Assembly (NCBI RefSeq): GCF_015277775.1 | Contig: NZ_CP063849.1 | Span: 744,001-808,000, forward strand | Length of the DNA: 64,000 bases | From: Paludibaculum fermentans | GTDB lineage: Bacteria > Acidobacteriota > Terriglobia > Bryobacterales > Bryobacteraceae | Direction of reading: 5' to 3' | Shown: positions 42,611-52,422 of the stretch, piece by piece | Layout: each line of letters starts with the position of its first letter | How positions within the stretch are numbered: the first letter of the stretch is position 1 | The notes under the pieces: generated by a model | What the model saw: only the letters and a program-made list of their open reading frames with translations | What the model was told of the DNA's origin: nothing | Database searches by the model: none | Position numbers and translations under genes: made by a program

Positions 42611-43150
42611 TCAGCGAGCGCCTGCTGCCACGGCTTCGCAGGAGTGCATGGAATTACTCACCGGGCGAGTGGTCTCCAGGATGCTTCGGGCCTTGCCGGC
42701 TTCGGCGGCCGAGCCGTTGACCATCAGCAGGTATTTGTCCGTCTTCAGCGCCATTTCGTACTCAATCACGCTGTTCTTCGGGATGCCCATGCCGACAAGG
42801 CCCGCGCCAATGGCGCTGAGTCCGCCCACGACAACCGCGCCTTCCAGCGCCCCCACAATCCAAGCCACGATCGGACCGGCCACCAGGATTGGACCAATGC
42901 CCGGAATGGCAAAGAACGCTGAACCGAACAGCAAACCCCAGAAGCCCCCCCAAAACGCTCCGGTCTTGCCCCAATACTTCATGCGGTCGCCAGTGTTGTA
43001 GTAGCCCACTACGTGCTCATCGGTGTGCGTATCCTTGCCAATGATGGACAGGGCTCGCATGTCGATGCCTGCGCGCTGGAGTTCCCTGACGCCCAGTTCT
43101 GCTCCTTCGTGCGTGCCGTAGACGGCAACCACTGCGTTTGTATCTGACAT
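42611..43150 (-). CDS. General-stress-type membrane protein (DUF1269-like)
   Basis: 179 residues. The start at MSDTNAVVAVYGTHEGAELGVRELQRAG follows GGAGAAG. The N-terminal ferredoxin-like domain (about 1-70) is followed by a glycine-rich hydrophobic stretch (TGAFWGGFWGLLFGSAFF, GPIVAWIVGALEGAVVVGGLSAIGAGLVGMG) and a C-terminal segment with ALKTDKYLLMVNGSA. This pattern is known from general stress proteins of the DUF1269/YflT type. Membrane-associated role inferred. Confidence 0.8.
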   Translation of the reverse strand: MSDTNAVVAVYGTHEGAELGVRELQRAGIDMRALSIIGKDTHTDEHVVGYYNTGDRMKYWGKTGAFWGGFWGLLFGSAFFAIPGIGPILVAGPIVAWIVGALEGAVVVGGLSAIGAGLVGMGIPKNSVIEYEMALKTDKYLLMVNGSAAEAGKARSILETTRPVSNSMHSCEAVAAGAR

Positions 43151-43289
43151 GATCACTTCTCCTCTTATGTATGGTCTAAGTGCGATAAAAGTCCGAATCG
43201 CCCAACTGCCAGGGTTGCGCTGAGGCAACCGGAAGGCTTGCAGCCACAGCGGGATGGCTTCGTGCCCGAAGCCTGCGGCTGTAAGGTTC

Positions 43290-43496
43290 TCATGCCTCCT
43301 TTTTCGGCTGGGCGGAGTGCTTGTAAGCGTTCTGGGAATGCTCAAGGGCCTGCCTGGAGCGCTCGTGGCCAGTCAGATGGTCCTGTTTTTCGTGAGCCTC
43401 GGCAGCTACCAGGTGGGCGTGCGCGGCGGCATCGTGAAGTTCAGCCGCCTGTTGATGATGTTCGTTACTCGAGGTGTTGGGTTTGTGAGTGGACAT
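43290..43496 (-). CDS. Small His/Ala-rich helical protein, paralogue 2
   Basis: 68 residues, strongly helical, rich in His, Ala, Glu (AAELHDAAAHAHLVAAEAHEKQDH). It aligns along its length with the protein encoded immediately upstream (pattern AA-x-x-H-x-x-AAH-x-H ... EK-x-D ... S-x-x-AY). The start is two bases after the upstream stop, so they form a two-gene operon. Probably a stress-related small protein; function unknown. Confidence 0.7.
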   Translation of the reverse strand: MSTHKPNTSSNEHHQQAAELHDAAAHAHLVAAEAHEKQDHLTGHERSRQALEHSQNAYKHSAQPKKEA

Positions 43497-43498
43497 GG

Positions 43499-43711
43499 TT
43501 AAAGGCTCTCGATCTGTCCGGATTTGTTGTGGGCTTCCTTGGCCAGCTCATAGGCGCGATCAGAGAATTCCTGTGCGCGTTGCATGTGCCAGTTGCCGGC
43601 CGGGTTATCGCCTTTTTCGTTGTGCTCGGAGGCGGTGCGATGGGAATGGGCCGCGAGTTCGTGTTGCCGGGCGGCTTCCCGGTGTAGCTGGTGAATAGTG
43701 TCTTGATTCAT
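43499..43711 (-). CDS. Small His/Ala-rich helical protein, paralogue 1
   Basis: 70 residues (MNQDTIHQLHREAARQHELA...), paralogous to the next gene downstream: REAARQHELAAHSHRTASE, then EKGD, and FSDRAYELAKEAH. No signal peptide, no cysteines. The regular i/i+4 His-Ala pattern suggests an amphipathic helical bundle. Located among stress genes. Function unknown. Confidence 0.7.
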   Translation of the reverse strand: MNQDTIHQLHREAARQHELAAHSHRTASEHNEKGDNPAGNWHMQRAQEFSDRAYELAKEAHNKSGQIESL

Positions 43712-43990
43712 GGGCGTTTACGCCCCTGGTAGGAGCACGGGACCAGCCAAAGTCCCTGACGCGTCATTCCACAATCAGACACTGCCTTCCGCGGCGATTC
43801 GGCCTGGCGATGTTGGTGTAAGCGGCTTCGGCCGTCGGCTGAATGCAGTCATTTGACCGGATACGGTCAGGAAGGACAGCGCACCGAACGAGCAGTCGCG
43901 GTTGGCGGCCCGGCAATCCGGAGCTCATTGCCGAGGTCGGCTTTGGCCCGGCAGATGCAGTTCCTTGGCCATGACACTACTGACACTTAA

Positions 43991-45574
43991 ATGGGAACGG
44001 TCATGACCACGAAACCGAGCGCGTACCTGGTTGGCGCAGGAATTGGTTCCCTTGCTGCCGCGGCGTTCATGATCCGGGATGGGGAAGTCCCCGGGGTGAA
44101 CATCACGATTCTGGAAGCGTCTCCCATTGCCGGCGGAAGCCTGGACGGAGCCGGCAACGCTGAGGACGGATACTCGATGCGGGGTGGGCGGATGGTGACC
44201 ACCGACAACTACGAATGTACCTGGGATCTGTACAAGTCGATACCGTCCCTGACGCGTCCAGGCCGGTCTGTGTTCGAAGAAACCCTCGAGTTCAACGAAC
44301 GCCACAAATCGAACTCGATGGCGCGTCTGGTGGATCGGCGAAGGGCGAAAGTCCCAGTTGCCTCCATGGGATTCTCCATGCAGGATCGCCTGGAACTATT
44401 GAAACTCAGCCAGTCCAGCGAGGAGAGCCTGGGCGCCAGCCGCATTACCGACTGCCTGTCCCCCGGCTTCTTCGAGACGCCGTTCTGGTACATGTGGTCG
44501 ACCACGTTCGCGTTTCAGCCCTGGCACAGTGCGGTGGAGTTCAAACGCTATCTGCTGCGTTTCGTACTGGAGTTCTCGCGCATAGAAACACTGGCCGGTG
44601 TCAAGAGGACCATTTATAACCAATATGACTCCATGGTTCTTCCTCTGCAGAAATGGCTCCTTGACCAGGGCGTCCACCTCATTCTTGACTGCAAAGTGAC
44701 GGACATTCTGCACAAGACCGAGGACGGCAAGTTCACCGTCACCGGTTTGGAGTTTGAGCGGACAGGCGCGTGCGAAACGATTGCCGTGGCCGAGGGGGAT
44801 CTTGTCTTCCTGCAAAACGGCTCGATGACGGACGCATCCAGCCTGGGCTCGATGACGAGTGCACCCGCCCAGTTGACCAAAGCGGATAGCGGCGGCTGGA
44901 CGCTCTGGGAGCGTCTGGCCGAAGGGCGGCCGGAATTTGGCCGTCCCGCGGTCTTCAACAGTTCGATCGCACAGGCGTGGTGGGAGTCGTTCACGGTGAC
45001 GCTGAAGGATCCGTCCTTCTTCCGCCAGATGACGCAGTTCAGTGGAAATGAGCCGGGCACCGGCGGCCTGGTGACCTTCAAGGATTCCAACTGGCTGATG
45101 TCCATCGTGCTGGCCTTTCAGCCGCACTTTGCGAACCAGCCCGCCGATGTCCAGGTGTTCTGGGGGTACTCGCTGTTTCCCGACCGTGTCGGCAACTTCG
45201 TACCGAAAGCGATGACGGACTGCAATGGAGCGGAGATCCTGCGGGAGTTGTGCGGTCATCTGCGGTTCGACCTGGAGACGATGGCGACGGCCAACTGCAT
45301 TCCCTGCCGGATGCCGTATCTGACCAGCATGTTCATGCCGCGGGAGCCGGGCGACCGGCCATTGCCCGTGCCAGACGGTTCGAGGAATTTAGCCTTCGTC
45401 AGCCAGTTCGTCGAAATCCCGGAGGATGTGGTCTTCACCGTTGAGTACTCCATTCGAGCGGCTCAGATGGCTGTCTACGAATTGCTGGGTATTGAGCGAA
45501 AGGTGCCGGCCGTGACACCACACGCGAAGTCGCACCATGCGCAGTTTGATGCCTTCCTCAAGGCTTTCAGATAG
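43991..45574 (+). CDS. ohyA: Oleate hydratase
   Basis: FAD enzyme adding water to cis-9 unsaturated fatty acids to give 10-hydroxy fatty acids. 527 residues; the ATG at 44003 (MTTKPS) is an alternative start. FAD site AYLVGAGIGSLAAAAFMIRDG and SPIAGGSLDGAGNAEDGYSMRGGRM are typical, as are ENY-like NYECTWDLYKSIPSL, CLSPGFFETPFWYMWSTTFAFQPWHSAVEFKRY and late ANCIPCRMPYLTSMFMPR. It is somewhat shorter than many members (about 560-590). It sits in a stress/fermentation island and may modify membrane or host-derived lipids. Confidence 0.94.
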   Translation: MGTVMTTKPSAYLVGAGIGSLAAAAFMIRDGEVPGVNITILEASPIAGGSLDGAGNAEDGYSMRGGRMVTTDNYECTWDLYKSIPSLTRPGRSVFEETLEFNERHKSNSMARLVDRRRAKVPVASMGFSMQDRLELLKLSQSSEESLGASRITDCLSPGFFETPFWYMWSTTFAFQPWHSAVEFKRYLLRFVLEFSRIETLAGVKRTIYNQYDSMVLPLQKWLLDQGVHLILDCKVTDILHKTEDGKFTVTGLEFERTGACETIAVAEGDLVFLQNGSMTDASSLGSMTSAPAQLTKADSGGWTLWERLAEGRPEFGRPAVFNSSIAQAWWESFTVTLKDPSFFRQMTQFSGNEPGTGGLVTFKDSNWLMSIVLAFQPHFANQPADVQVFWGYSLFPDRVGNFVPKAMTDCNGAEILRELCGHLRFDLETMATANCIPCRMPYLTSMFMPREPGDRPLPVPDGSRNLAFVSQFVEIPEDVVFTVEYSIRAAQMAVYELLGIERKVPAVTPHAKSHHAQFDAFLKAFR

Positions 45575-45791
45575 GCAATAGCGAATTACCCGCCTCGCCC
45601 GGCAGAAAGCTGGCGGCCGGTGGTGGCGTCCATTCCGGAGAGCCTCCACAACGAGGCTAGTTAGGTTCGCGCAGCCTGCTGTAGCCGCGCTCGCATATGC
45701 TGCCGGGCGCTGCCGCAGGCAGGATTGTTCCAATCAGCCCAAGCCGCTTCGATATGATGGCCCGTGACAAGGCTACGCATATCGAGACCGC

Positions 45792-47363
45792 ATGGACTGT
45801 AATCGACGAGACCTTCTGAAATCGCTGCCGGCCGCAGCTCTGGCCAAAGCCGGGCAGGCGCCGGTCCGGGGCGCCGCATCTGGAGAACGGCCGAACCTCC
45901 TGATTGTGATGGCGGACCAGCAGCGCGCGGGGTTGACGCGAGGCTCCGGGTTCGCGCAGGACACCATGCCGGCGCTGGACGGCCTGTCGGCGCGTGGGGT
46001 GAGCTTTGACCGGGCTTACACGACGGCCCCGTTGTGCGTGCCGGCTCGCATCAGCATGCTGACCGGACGCTGGCCGCATGCACACCGGGTCAGGCAGAAC
46101 AGCGCGGCGAATGCCGCAACCTTCGATAAAGACTTGTTTCACGTTTGCCGGGATCTGGGGTATCGCACGGGCCTCTCAGGGAAGAATCATTCGCACCTGA
46201 CTCCGGGACGAGTGGATCTCTGGCGTCCTTTCAGCCACCTGGATGGATGGTTGCCTGATCCCGCCCCGAAGGATCTCGTGGCCTTCGAACAGTGGATGAA
46301 GCACTTGAATCACGGGACCGGCCAGGAAGCCACTCCATTTCCCGTCGAGACGCAGTTTCCTTACCGCATCGTCTCCAGCGCAATCGACTTCATCGACACC
46401 GCGAAGGACGACCCGTTCGCGCTGTGGGTGAGCTTTCCGGAGCCGCACAATCCTTACCAGGTTCCGAAGCCGTACTTCGACATGTTTCCGCCGGAGCAGG
46501 TGCCGGCCCGGGATGTCGGCCTGGAGGCGCTGGCCTCGAAGAGCTTCCGGTGGCGCTGGCTGCGGCAGTTGGAAGAGCGCACCTATCCAGGCTATGCGGA
46601 TCGCTGGCGGCGGACGAGATCGAATTACCTGGGCATGCTGCGGATGATCGACGACCAGGTTGCGCGGCTGCTGGGGCATCTCGAAGCGACGGGCAAGGCT
46701 CGGAACACGATCGTCCTGTACCTCGCCGATCATGGCGATTTCTTCTGCGACTACGGTCTGGAGAGGAAGGGCACCGAGCTGCCGGAAGTACTGACGCGGA
46801 TCCCGATGTCCTGGTCCGGGTGGAACATCCGGCCGCAATCGAAACTGCCGGCCTTCGTGTCGACGGCGGACGTGCTGCCCACCCTGTGCGAAGCTATCGG
46901 AGCGGAGATCCCCTTCGGCTGCCAGGGCCGGAGTCTGTGGCCGATGCTCACCGGCCAGCCTTATCCAAAGAGCGAATTCGAGAGCATTTACTCGGAGGTC
47001 GGCTTCGGCGGGTTGAGCTACGGGCCGGGCGATGCGCTGCCACCCAACTCCGGGCGTGGCGGGGGTGGCGCGGACGCAATTCCGACTTACGACGAACTGA
47101 ACCCGGTGACGCAAAGCGGAACCATGAAGATGGTTCGCATGGGTGACTGGAAGGTGGTGTTCGACTCCGAGGGTGGCGGGCAAATCTTCAACGTCGTTCG
47201 CGACCCGTATGAGTTGAAGAACCTGTGGGACGCTCCGGAGGCCGCCGGGATCAAGCCGCGGCTCTTGGCGGAACTGCTGCAGTGGACCATGCGAACCCAG
47301 GACGACCTGCCGCGAGCGGCGTATACGACGAAGCGGGCTCCGCACGGGTGGTATGCGCGGTAG
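45792..47363 (+). CDS. Sulfatase (type I, formylglycine-dependent)
   Basis: 523 residues starting MDCNRRDLLKSLPAAALA, a twin-arginine-like leader. Sulfatase signature CVPAR (82-86) within LCVPARISMLTGRWPHAH marks the cysteine converted to formylglycine. Metal ligands are in LLIVMADQQR and LYLADHGDFFCDYGL. It hydrolyses sulfate esters (glycans or others) in the periplasm. A maturation enzyme (FGE/anSME) is not in the window. Substrate unknown. Confidence 0.93.
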   Translation: MDCNRRDLLKSLPAAALAKAGQAPVRGAASGERPNLLIVMADQQRAGLTRGSGFAQDTMPALDGLSARGVSFDRAYTTAPLCVPARISMLTGRWPHAHRVRQNSAANAATFDKDLFHVCRDLGYRTGLSGKNHSHLTPGRVDLWRPFSHLDGWLPDPAPKDLVAFEQWMKHLNHGTGQEATPFPVETQFPYRIVSSAIDFIDTAKDDPFALWVSFPEPHNPYQVPKPYFDMFPPEQVPARDVGLEALASKSFRWRWLRQLEERTYPGYADRWRRTRSNYLGMLRMIDDQVARLLGHLEATGKARNTIVLYLADHGDFFCDYGLERKGTELPEVLTRIPMSWSGWNIRPQSKLPAFVSTADVLPTLCEAIGAEIPFGCQGRSLWPMLTGQPYPKSEFESIYSEVGFGGLSYGPGDALPPNSGRGGGGADAIPTYDELNPVTQSGTMKMVRMGDWKVVFDSEGGGQIFNVVRDPYELKNLWDAPEAAGIKPRLLAELLQWTMRTQDDLPRAAYTTKRAPHGWYAR

Positions 47364-47476
47364 GGTGGACCGGCGGGAGTCCAGTTAATTCCGTTGACGA
47401 GCGTTGGTCGCGGCTGCTTTCCAGGCGCTGTCCGGCCGGCGGGCCGGATGTTGTGTTGCCGTGCTGAGCCGCTGAG

Positions 47477-48337
47477 TCAGATGCTCAGCACCGGGCAGGG
47501 CGCCTCCCTCACAATCCCGTAGAGTTGCGAGAAGAGCTGGTTGAGCTTGTCATGGTCATGCCCGCGCCCGACGATGATGAGATCCGCCTTCCGTTTCAGT
47601 GCTTCCTGGCTCACTTGGGGCGCGGTTGCCCCCTCCAGTACAACCACTTCGGCGTCGATCGCCGCTTCTCGGATCATGCTGCGCAGTTCCAGGTCCGCGT
47701 TGTCCATCAGTTCTTTCCTGAACGCGGCGAAGTCGACTTCAAAGGACATGGGCGGGGTCTCGACCGCGTGCATGATCGAGAGTTTCGCATTGAATGCCAG
47801 GGCCAGGGTCGCGGCGGCCTTCAGGATCTCCGGGGTTTCCGGATCGAGACCGGCCGCGCACAGGATGGAGCGGCAGGGCAGGTGGTCTGCCGGTTTGCTG
47901 AGGGCTGCATGGACGCCGGTCCACACCGGACACTGCACATCGTGCAGCACCTTGGACGTCACCGATCCGAGCAGCAACCTGCGGAAGGTTCCGAGGCCCT
48001 TGGTCGGCATCATGACCAGATCGATCTCCGTGTGCTGGATGACACCGCGGATCACCGTGGCGGGGTCTCCGGTCTCCAGGAGTGTTTCCACGTTGGCAAT
48101 GCCAGAGAAGTGGGCGGAGGCGAAGTCGCGAAGGCGATTTTCCTCCAGGTTGCGGAGGTTCTCCATGGATTCGGTGAGCGGGCCGGATTCGCCGGGAAAG
48201 TGCAGGCCGCCATCCAGGGCATGCAGCAGGATCAGGCGGGACGAAAAGCGCCGGGCTATGTCGTTGACATAGGGAATCAGGGCCTGGCAGTCTTCTGAGA
48301 AATCAAGCGGAAAGAGAAGTTTTTCGAAGTGGAGCAT
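47477..48337 (-). CDS. Tandem universal stress protein
   Basis: 286 residues from MLHFEKLLFPLDFSEDCQALIPYV, after AGGAAGG. Two UspA domains: about 1-140, with the ATP-loop-like TKGLGTFRRLLLGSVTSKVL, and about 155-286, with GRGHDHDKLNQLFSQLYGIVREAPCPVLSI. The nucleotide-binding glycine pattern is clearer in the first. Induced by energy or redox stress in relatives. Last gene downstream of the phosphoketolase operon, 90 bases after the zf-TFIIB gene. Confidence 0.92.
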   Translation of the reverse strand: MLHFEKLLFPLDFSEDCQALIPYVNDIARRFSSRLILLHALDGGLHFPGESGPLTESMENLRNLEENRLRDFASAHFSGIANVETLLETGDPATVIRGVIQHTEIDLVMMPTKGLGTFRRLLLGSVTSKVLHDVQCPVWTGVHAALSKPADHLPCRSILCAAGLDPETPEILKAAATLALAFNAKLSIMHAVETPPMSFEVDFAAFRKELMDNADLELRSMIREAAIDAEVVVLEGATAPQVSQEALKRKADLIIVGRGHDHDKLNQLFSQLYGIVREAPCPVLSI

Positions 48338-48427
48338 GATCGTACCTTCCTGGCGCAACGGCAGCGTCCCCCGGCTTGAGGGCTGGCCGGCCGCGGCGTT
48401 TTGCTGATTGATCTCGATGTCCAGCGG

Positions 48428-48730
48428 TTAGTGGAAGACACTAAAGAGGTTGGCAAGGAAGCCGCCCTCTTCCTTTTGGATGGCCTCCAGTTCACCTTTC
48501 TCCAGCCAGAAGCCTTCGCAGGCCGAGCATTTGTCGACGCGCACGGCGCCAACCGATATCTCCTGCAAGGGCTGGCCGCACTTCGGGCATTTCATGAAGT
48601 GCAGCTGCTTTTCGCGTTCGCGCGCTGCTTCCAGTTGTATGGCTTGATTCTCCTGGGCCGCCAGGTTGGTTCGCTCCACTTCCTGCAGCGCGAAGTAGGT
48701 TTGTTCATTCGAGAATGGGTCTTTTGGCAT
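48428..48730 (-). CDS. zf-TFIIB (zinc-ribbon) domain protein
   Basis: 100 residues. A helical N-terminus with EREKQLHF is followed by the zinc ribbon CPKCGQPL ... VDKCSACEGFWLEKGELEAI, and it ends NLFSVFH. Four Cys ligands (CPKC and CSAC). The family is small and uncharacterised. It lies 79 bases after the phosphoketolase stop and may be part of its transcript. Confidence 0.88.
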   Translation of the reverse strand: MPKDPFSNEQTYFALQEVERTNLAAQENQAIQLEAAREREKQLHFMKCPKCGQPLQEISVGAVRVDKCSACEGFWLEKGELEAIQKEEGGFLANLFSVFH

Positions 48731-48809
48731 AGTTTCCTCTGAGATTGAGATCGATCAATTCCGCCGGAACTCCGCTACAGAGCCCGGAGCCGCCGCTGCC
48801 AGGACTGAA

Positions 48810-51170
48810 TCAGCCGGGCCATTGCCAGCCGCGGATCTCCGGCATGTCCTCGCCGAACCGGTCGATGTACTGCTTGTGCTCAATGAGCTTCTCCCTGAGC
48901 TGGCGCTTGAGATAGGAGCCCTTCTCCCCGGTTTGCGGCAGACGGTCGATGGTGTCGATGACCAGGTGGAAGCGATCCAGGTCGTTCAGCACGGTCATGT
49001 CAAACGGAGTGGTGATGGTGCCTTCCTCCTTATAACCGCGGACGTGGATGTTGTCGTGGTTGGTGCGGCGGTAGGTCAGGCGGTGGATGAGCCAGGGGTA
49101 CGCGTGAAAGGCGAAGATGACGGGCTTGTCCCGGGTGAAGAGCTCGTCGAACTCGATGTCGCTCAAGCCGTGTGGATGTTCGGTCTGCGGCTGGAGTTTC
49201 ATGAGGTCGACGACGTTAACCACGCGGATCCTCAGCTCGGGCAGGTGGGTCCGCAGGATGGAGACGGCGGCCAGGGTTTCCAGCGTGGGCACGTCTCCGC
49301 AGCAGGCCATCACCACGTCGGGTGCGAGACCGTCGCCGGTGCTGGCCCATTCCCAGACACCGATGCCCTGGGCGCAGTGCCGGTCTGCCGCCTCCATGCT
49401 CAACCACTGCGGGGCGGGGTGTTTGCCGGCGATGACGACGTTGACGTAGTGGCGGCTGCGCAGGCAATGGTCCATCACCGAGAGCAGGCAGTTGGCATCC
49501 GGAGGAAGGTAGACCCGCACCACTTCGGCCTTCTTGTTCACGACGTGGTCGATGAACCCCGGGTCCTGGTGCGTGAAGCCGTTGTGGTCCTGGCGCCAGA
49601 CGTGCGAGGCGAGCAGATAGTTGAGCGAGGCGATCTGGCGGCGCCAGGGCAGGTGGGCAGTGACCTTCAACCACTTGGCGTGCTGATTGAACATCGAGTC
49701 GATGATGTGGATGAAGGCTTCGTAGCAGTTGAACAGGCCGTGACGTCCGGTGAGCAGGTAGCCCTCCAGCCAGCCTTCGCATTGGTGTTCACTCAGCACT
49801 TCCATCACCCGTCCGGCGGGCGCGAGGAATTCGTCATTGGGCTTGGTGCCCGCATCCCATTGGCGGTTGGTGACTTCGAAGAGCGCTTCCAGCCCGTTCG
49901 AGAGCGTCTCGTCCGGACCGAAGATGCGGAAGTTGCGTTGCTCGGCGTTCGCGGTGGCCACATCGCGCAGGAAGCGGCCCAGGACGCGGGTGTCGCCGGG
50001 GCCCTTCACGCCGGGCGCCGGCACTTCGAAGGCATATTCGCGGAAATCCGGCATGCGGAGATCGTGCAGCAGCAGGCCGCCATTGGCGTGAGGATTCGCG
50101 CCCATGCGCCGTTCACCGTGAGGCGCAAGTTCGGCCAGTTCCGGCCTGAGCTTCCCCTGGTCATCGAAGAGCTCGTCCGGCCGGTAGCTCCTCAGCCAAT
50201 CTTCCAGCAACTGGAGATGACCGGGGTGGGTGGCGGGATTGGAGAGCGGCACCTGGTGCGAACGGAAGGTCCCCTCCACCTGAAGTCCGTCGACGACCTT
50301 CGGGCCTGTCCAGCCCTTGGGCGAATTGAGGACGATCATGGGCCACGACGGCCGGCCGGTGATGCCTTCCACTCGCGCGTCGTATTGGATCTTTCTGATC
50401 TGTACGATCGCTGTGTCGAGCGCCGCGGCCATTGCCTGGTGCATGGGGGCGGGCTCATGGCCTTCGACGAAGATGGGCGTCCAGCCGTAGCCTCGGAATA
50501 GCTGCTCCAGTTCCTCGCGGGGGATGCGCGCCAGCAGGGTCGGATTGGAGATCTTGTAACCGTTCAGATGCAGGATGGGCAGGACGGCGCCGTCGGTGGC
50601 GGGATCGAGAAACTTGTTCGAATGCCAGGCCGTGGCCAGTGGGCCTGTCTCCGCCTCGCCGTCGCCCACGACACAGGCGACAACCAGTTGGGGATTGTCA
50701 AACACGGCTCCAAAGGAGTGACTGAGCGAGTAGCCCAGCTCACCGCCCTCGTGGATGGAGCCCGGGCATTCCGGCGAGGCGTGACTGGGGATGCCGCCGG
50801 GAAACGAGAACTGTGTGAAGAGCCTGCGCAGCCCGGCCTCGTCCTGACTGATATTCGGATAGATCTCGCTATAGGTGCCCTCCAGGTAGGTGTTGGCCAC
50901 CACGGCCGGGCCGCCATGACCCGGACCGGAGATGTAGATCATGTCGAGGTCATATTTCCGGATCACGCGGTTCAGGTGCGCGTAGATGAAGTTCTGGCCG
51001 GGGGTTGTGCCCCAGTGGCCCAGCAGCATCCGCTTCACATCCGAGAGCACCAGGGGGCGTTTGAGCAGCGGGTTGTCGCAGAGGTACATCTGCCCGACGG
51101 ACAGGAAGTTGGCGGCACGCCAATAGGCGTCGATACCGACTAGCGAAACAGGAGAGAGCAACTCATCCAT
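48810..51170 (-). CDS. xfp: Xylulose-5-phosphate/fructose-6-phosphate phosphoketolase
   Basis: Cleaves xylulose-5-P (and fructose-6-P) with phosphate to acetyl-phosphate plus GAP (or erythrose-4-P). 786 residues, normal length. TPP-dependent signatures: [39 protein letters not shown], and [22 protein letters not shown]; also the C-terminal [26 protein letters not shown]. It overlaps ackA by eight bases, so acetyl-phosphate made here is immediately usable for ATP by AckA. Pentose phosphate from the oxidative branch can feed it. Confidence 0.96.
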   Translation of the reverse strand: MDELLSPVSLVGIDAYWRAANFLSVGQMYLCDNPLLKRPLVLSDVKRMLLGHWGTTPGQNFIYAHLNRVIRKYDLDMIYISGPGHGGPAVVANTYLEGTYSEIYPNISQDEAGLRRLFTQFSFPGGIPSHASPECPGSIHEGGELGYSLSHSFGAVFDNPQLVVACVVGDGEAETGPLATAWHSNKFLDPATDGAVLPILHLNGYKISNPTLLARIPREELEQLFRGYGWTPIFVEGHEPAPMHQAMAAALDTAIVQIRKIQYDARVEGITGRPSWPMIVLNSPKGWTGPKVVDGLQVEGTFRSHQVPLSNPATHPGHLQLLEDWLRSYRPDELFDDQGKLRPELAELAPHGERRMGANPHANGGLLLHDLRMPDFREYAFEVPAPGVKGPGDTRVLGRFLRDVATANAEQRNFRIFGPDETLSNGLEALFEVTNRQWDAGTKPNDEFLAPAGRVMEVLSEHQCEGWLEGYLLTGRHGLFNCYEAFIHIIDSMFNQHAKWLKVTAHLPWRRQIASLNYLLASHVWRQDHNGFTHQDPGFIDHVVNKKAEVVRVYLPPDANCLLSVMDHCLRSRHYVNVVIAGKHPAPQWLSMEAADRHCAQGIGVWEWASTGDGLAPDVVMACCGDVPTLETLAAVSILRTHLPELRIRVVNVVDLMKLQPQTEHPHGLSDIEFDELFTRDKPVIFAFHAYPWLIHRLTYRRTNHDNIHVRGYKEEGTITTPFDMTVLNDLDRFHLVIDTIDRLPQTGEKGSYLKRQLREKLIEHKQYIDRFGEDMPEIRGWQWPG

Positions 51171-52422
51171 TACAGGGCTCCTTGTGTATTCCAGCGCTCG
51201 ATTCGGGCTCCGGCCGGGTATTGATCAGGCGCCGGACTTCACGAGCAATCATCAATTCTTCGTCGGTGGGGATCACTCGCACGGCCACCCGGCTTGCGTC
51301 ATCCGAGATGAGCGGCGCGCTTACGGCGTTCCTGGCTTCGTCCAGCTCGATGCCCAGGAATTGAAGTCCCTGGCAGGCCCGAGATCGCACTTCACTTGTG
51401 TTTTCGCCGATTCCGCCGGCGAACACAAGCGTGTCCAGGCCGCCCAGGACTGCGGCGAAGCCTCCAATCCATTTGCGGGTCTGGTAGCAGAACAGCTCCA
51501 CCGCCTCGGCGGCGCGCACATCACTCGCCTGCAGCGCCATCAGGTCCCGCATGTCGGAACTGGTCTCGGAGACGCCCAGCAGACCGCACTCGTAGTTGAC
51601 GAGATGGTTGAATTGCTTCGAGGTCAAAGCTCCGGTTTGCATCAGGTACCAGGCGACACCAGGGTCGAGGTCGCCCGGACGAGTGCCCATGGGCAGGCCG
51701 GAGGCAGGAGTGAAGCCCATGCTCGTATCCACACTGTGGCCGTCACGCACCGCGGCCAGGCTTGCGCCATTGCCGAGATGGGCCAGGATCACGCGCCCGC
51801 GCGCCTGGTCAGGGCCGGCCACTCGAGCCAGTTCGTCCATCAGGAAGGTGTAGGAGAGCCCGTGGAAGCCATAGCGCTGAATGCCCATCGCCTCGAAGCG
51901 GCGCGGGATGGGCAGAAGGCGAGCGACTCGCGGCATGCCGGCGTGGAACGCGGTGTCGAAGCAGGCGACCTGGGCGAGGTCCGGATGACGGCGGGCGCAG
52001 GCTCCCATCAGTTCGATCTCGCGCGGCAAATGCTCCGGGTCGTATGGGGTGATGCTCCGCAGCTCCTCCAGCAATGCGCGGGTCACTCGGGTCGGCTGCG
52101 TGTAATGCATGCCGTGGACAACTCTGTGACCAATTGCCGCCAGCGTTTCGAAGGCGACGTGATCCTCCAGCCAATCGAGGATCGATTCCACCGCCGGCCG
52201 CTGATCGGCGGAGTCTAGCTCGAGGCGGCCCTTCCGATCGCGCGTGTCGTCGCGGAAGGTGAGTACCGTACCGCCGAGGCCGATGCGGTCGAGTTTCCCG
52301 TGCAGACTCCGGACTGGCGGATCGCCCGCGCTGAAAAGGGCGAACCGGATGCTGGACGAGCCGCCGTTGATCGTCAGCACGGAGGCGAGCGCCGGATTCG
52401 CAACTGAATTCGCGGGCATCAT
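51163..52422 (-). CDS. ackA: Acetate kinase
   Basis: Interconverts acetyl-phosphate plus ADP with acetate plus ATP. 419 residues; signatures [15 protein letters not shown] (usual N-A-G-S-S-S here N-G-G-S-S-S), [13 protein letters not shown] [62 protein letters not shown] and FAGGIGENT. The start overlaps the S2P gene stop by ATGA and the stop overlaps xfp by eight bases. Central gene of a tightly coupled three-gene operon. Confidence 0.96.
   Translation of the reverse strand: MMPANSVANPALASVLTINGGSSSIRFALFSAGDPPVRSLHGKLDRIGLGGTVLTFRDDTRDRKGRLELDSADQRPAVESILDWLEDHVAFETLAAIGHRVVHGMHYTQPTRVTRALLEELRSITPYDPEHLPREIELMGACARRHPDLAQVACFDTAFHAGMPRVARLLPIPRRFEAMGIQRYGFHGLSYTFLMDELARVAGPDQARGRVILAHLGNGASLAAVRDGHSVDTSMGFTPASGLPMGTRPGDLDPGVAWYLMQTGALTSKQFNHLVNYECGLLGVSETSSDMRDLMALQASDVRAAEAVELFCYQTRKWIGGFAAVLGGLDTLVFAGGIGENTSEVRSRACQGLQFLGIELDEARNAVSAPLISDDASRVAVRVIPTDEELMIAREVRRLINTRPEPESSAGIHKEPCNG

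Noticed and set aside
47430..47452. TCCGGCC/GGCCGGA hairpin between the sulfatase and the universal stress protein
   Set aside because: Perfect stem but no T-run on either strand, so not called a terminator.
48822..50501. 559-residue plus-strand frame opposite phosphoketolase
   Set aside because: Shadow of a very conserved enzyme; no domain.
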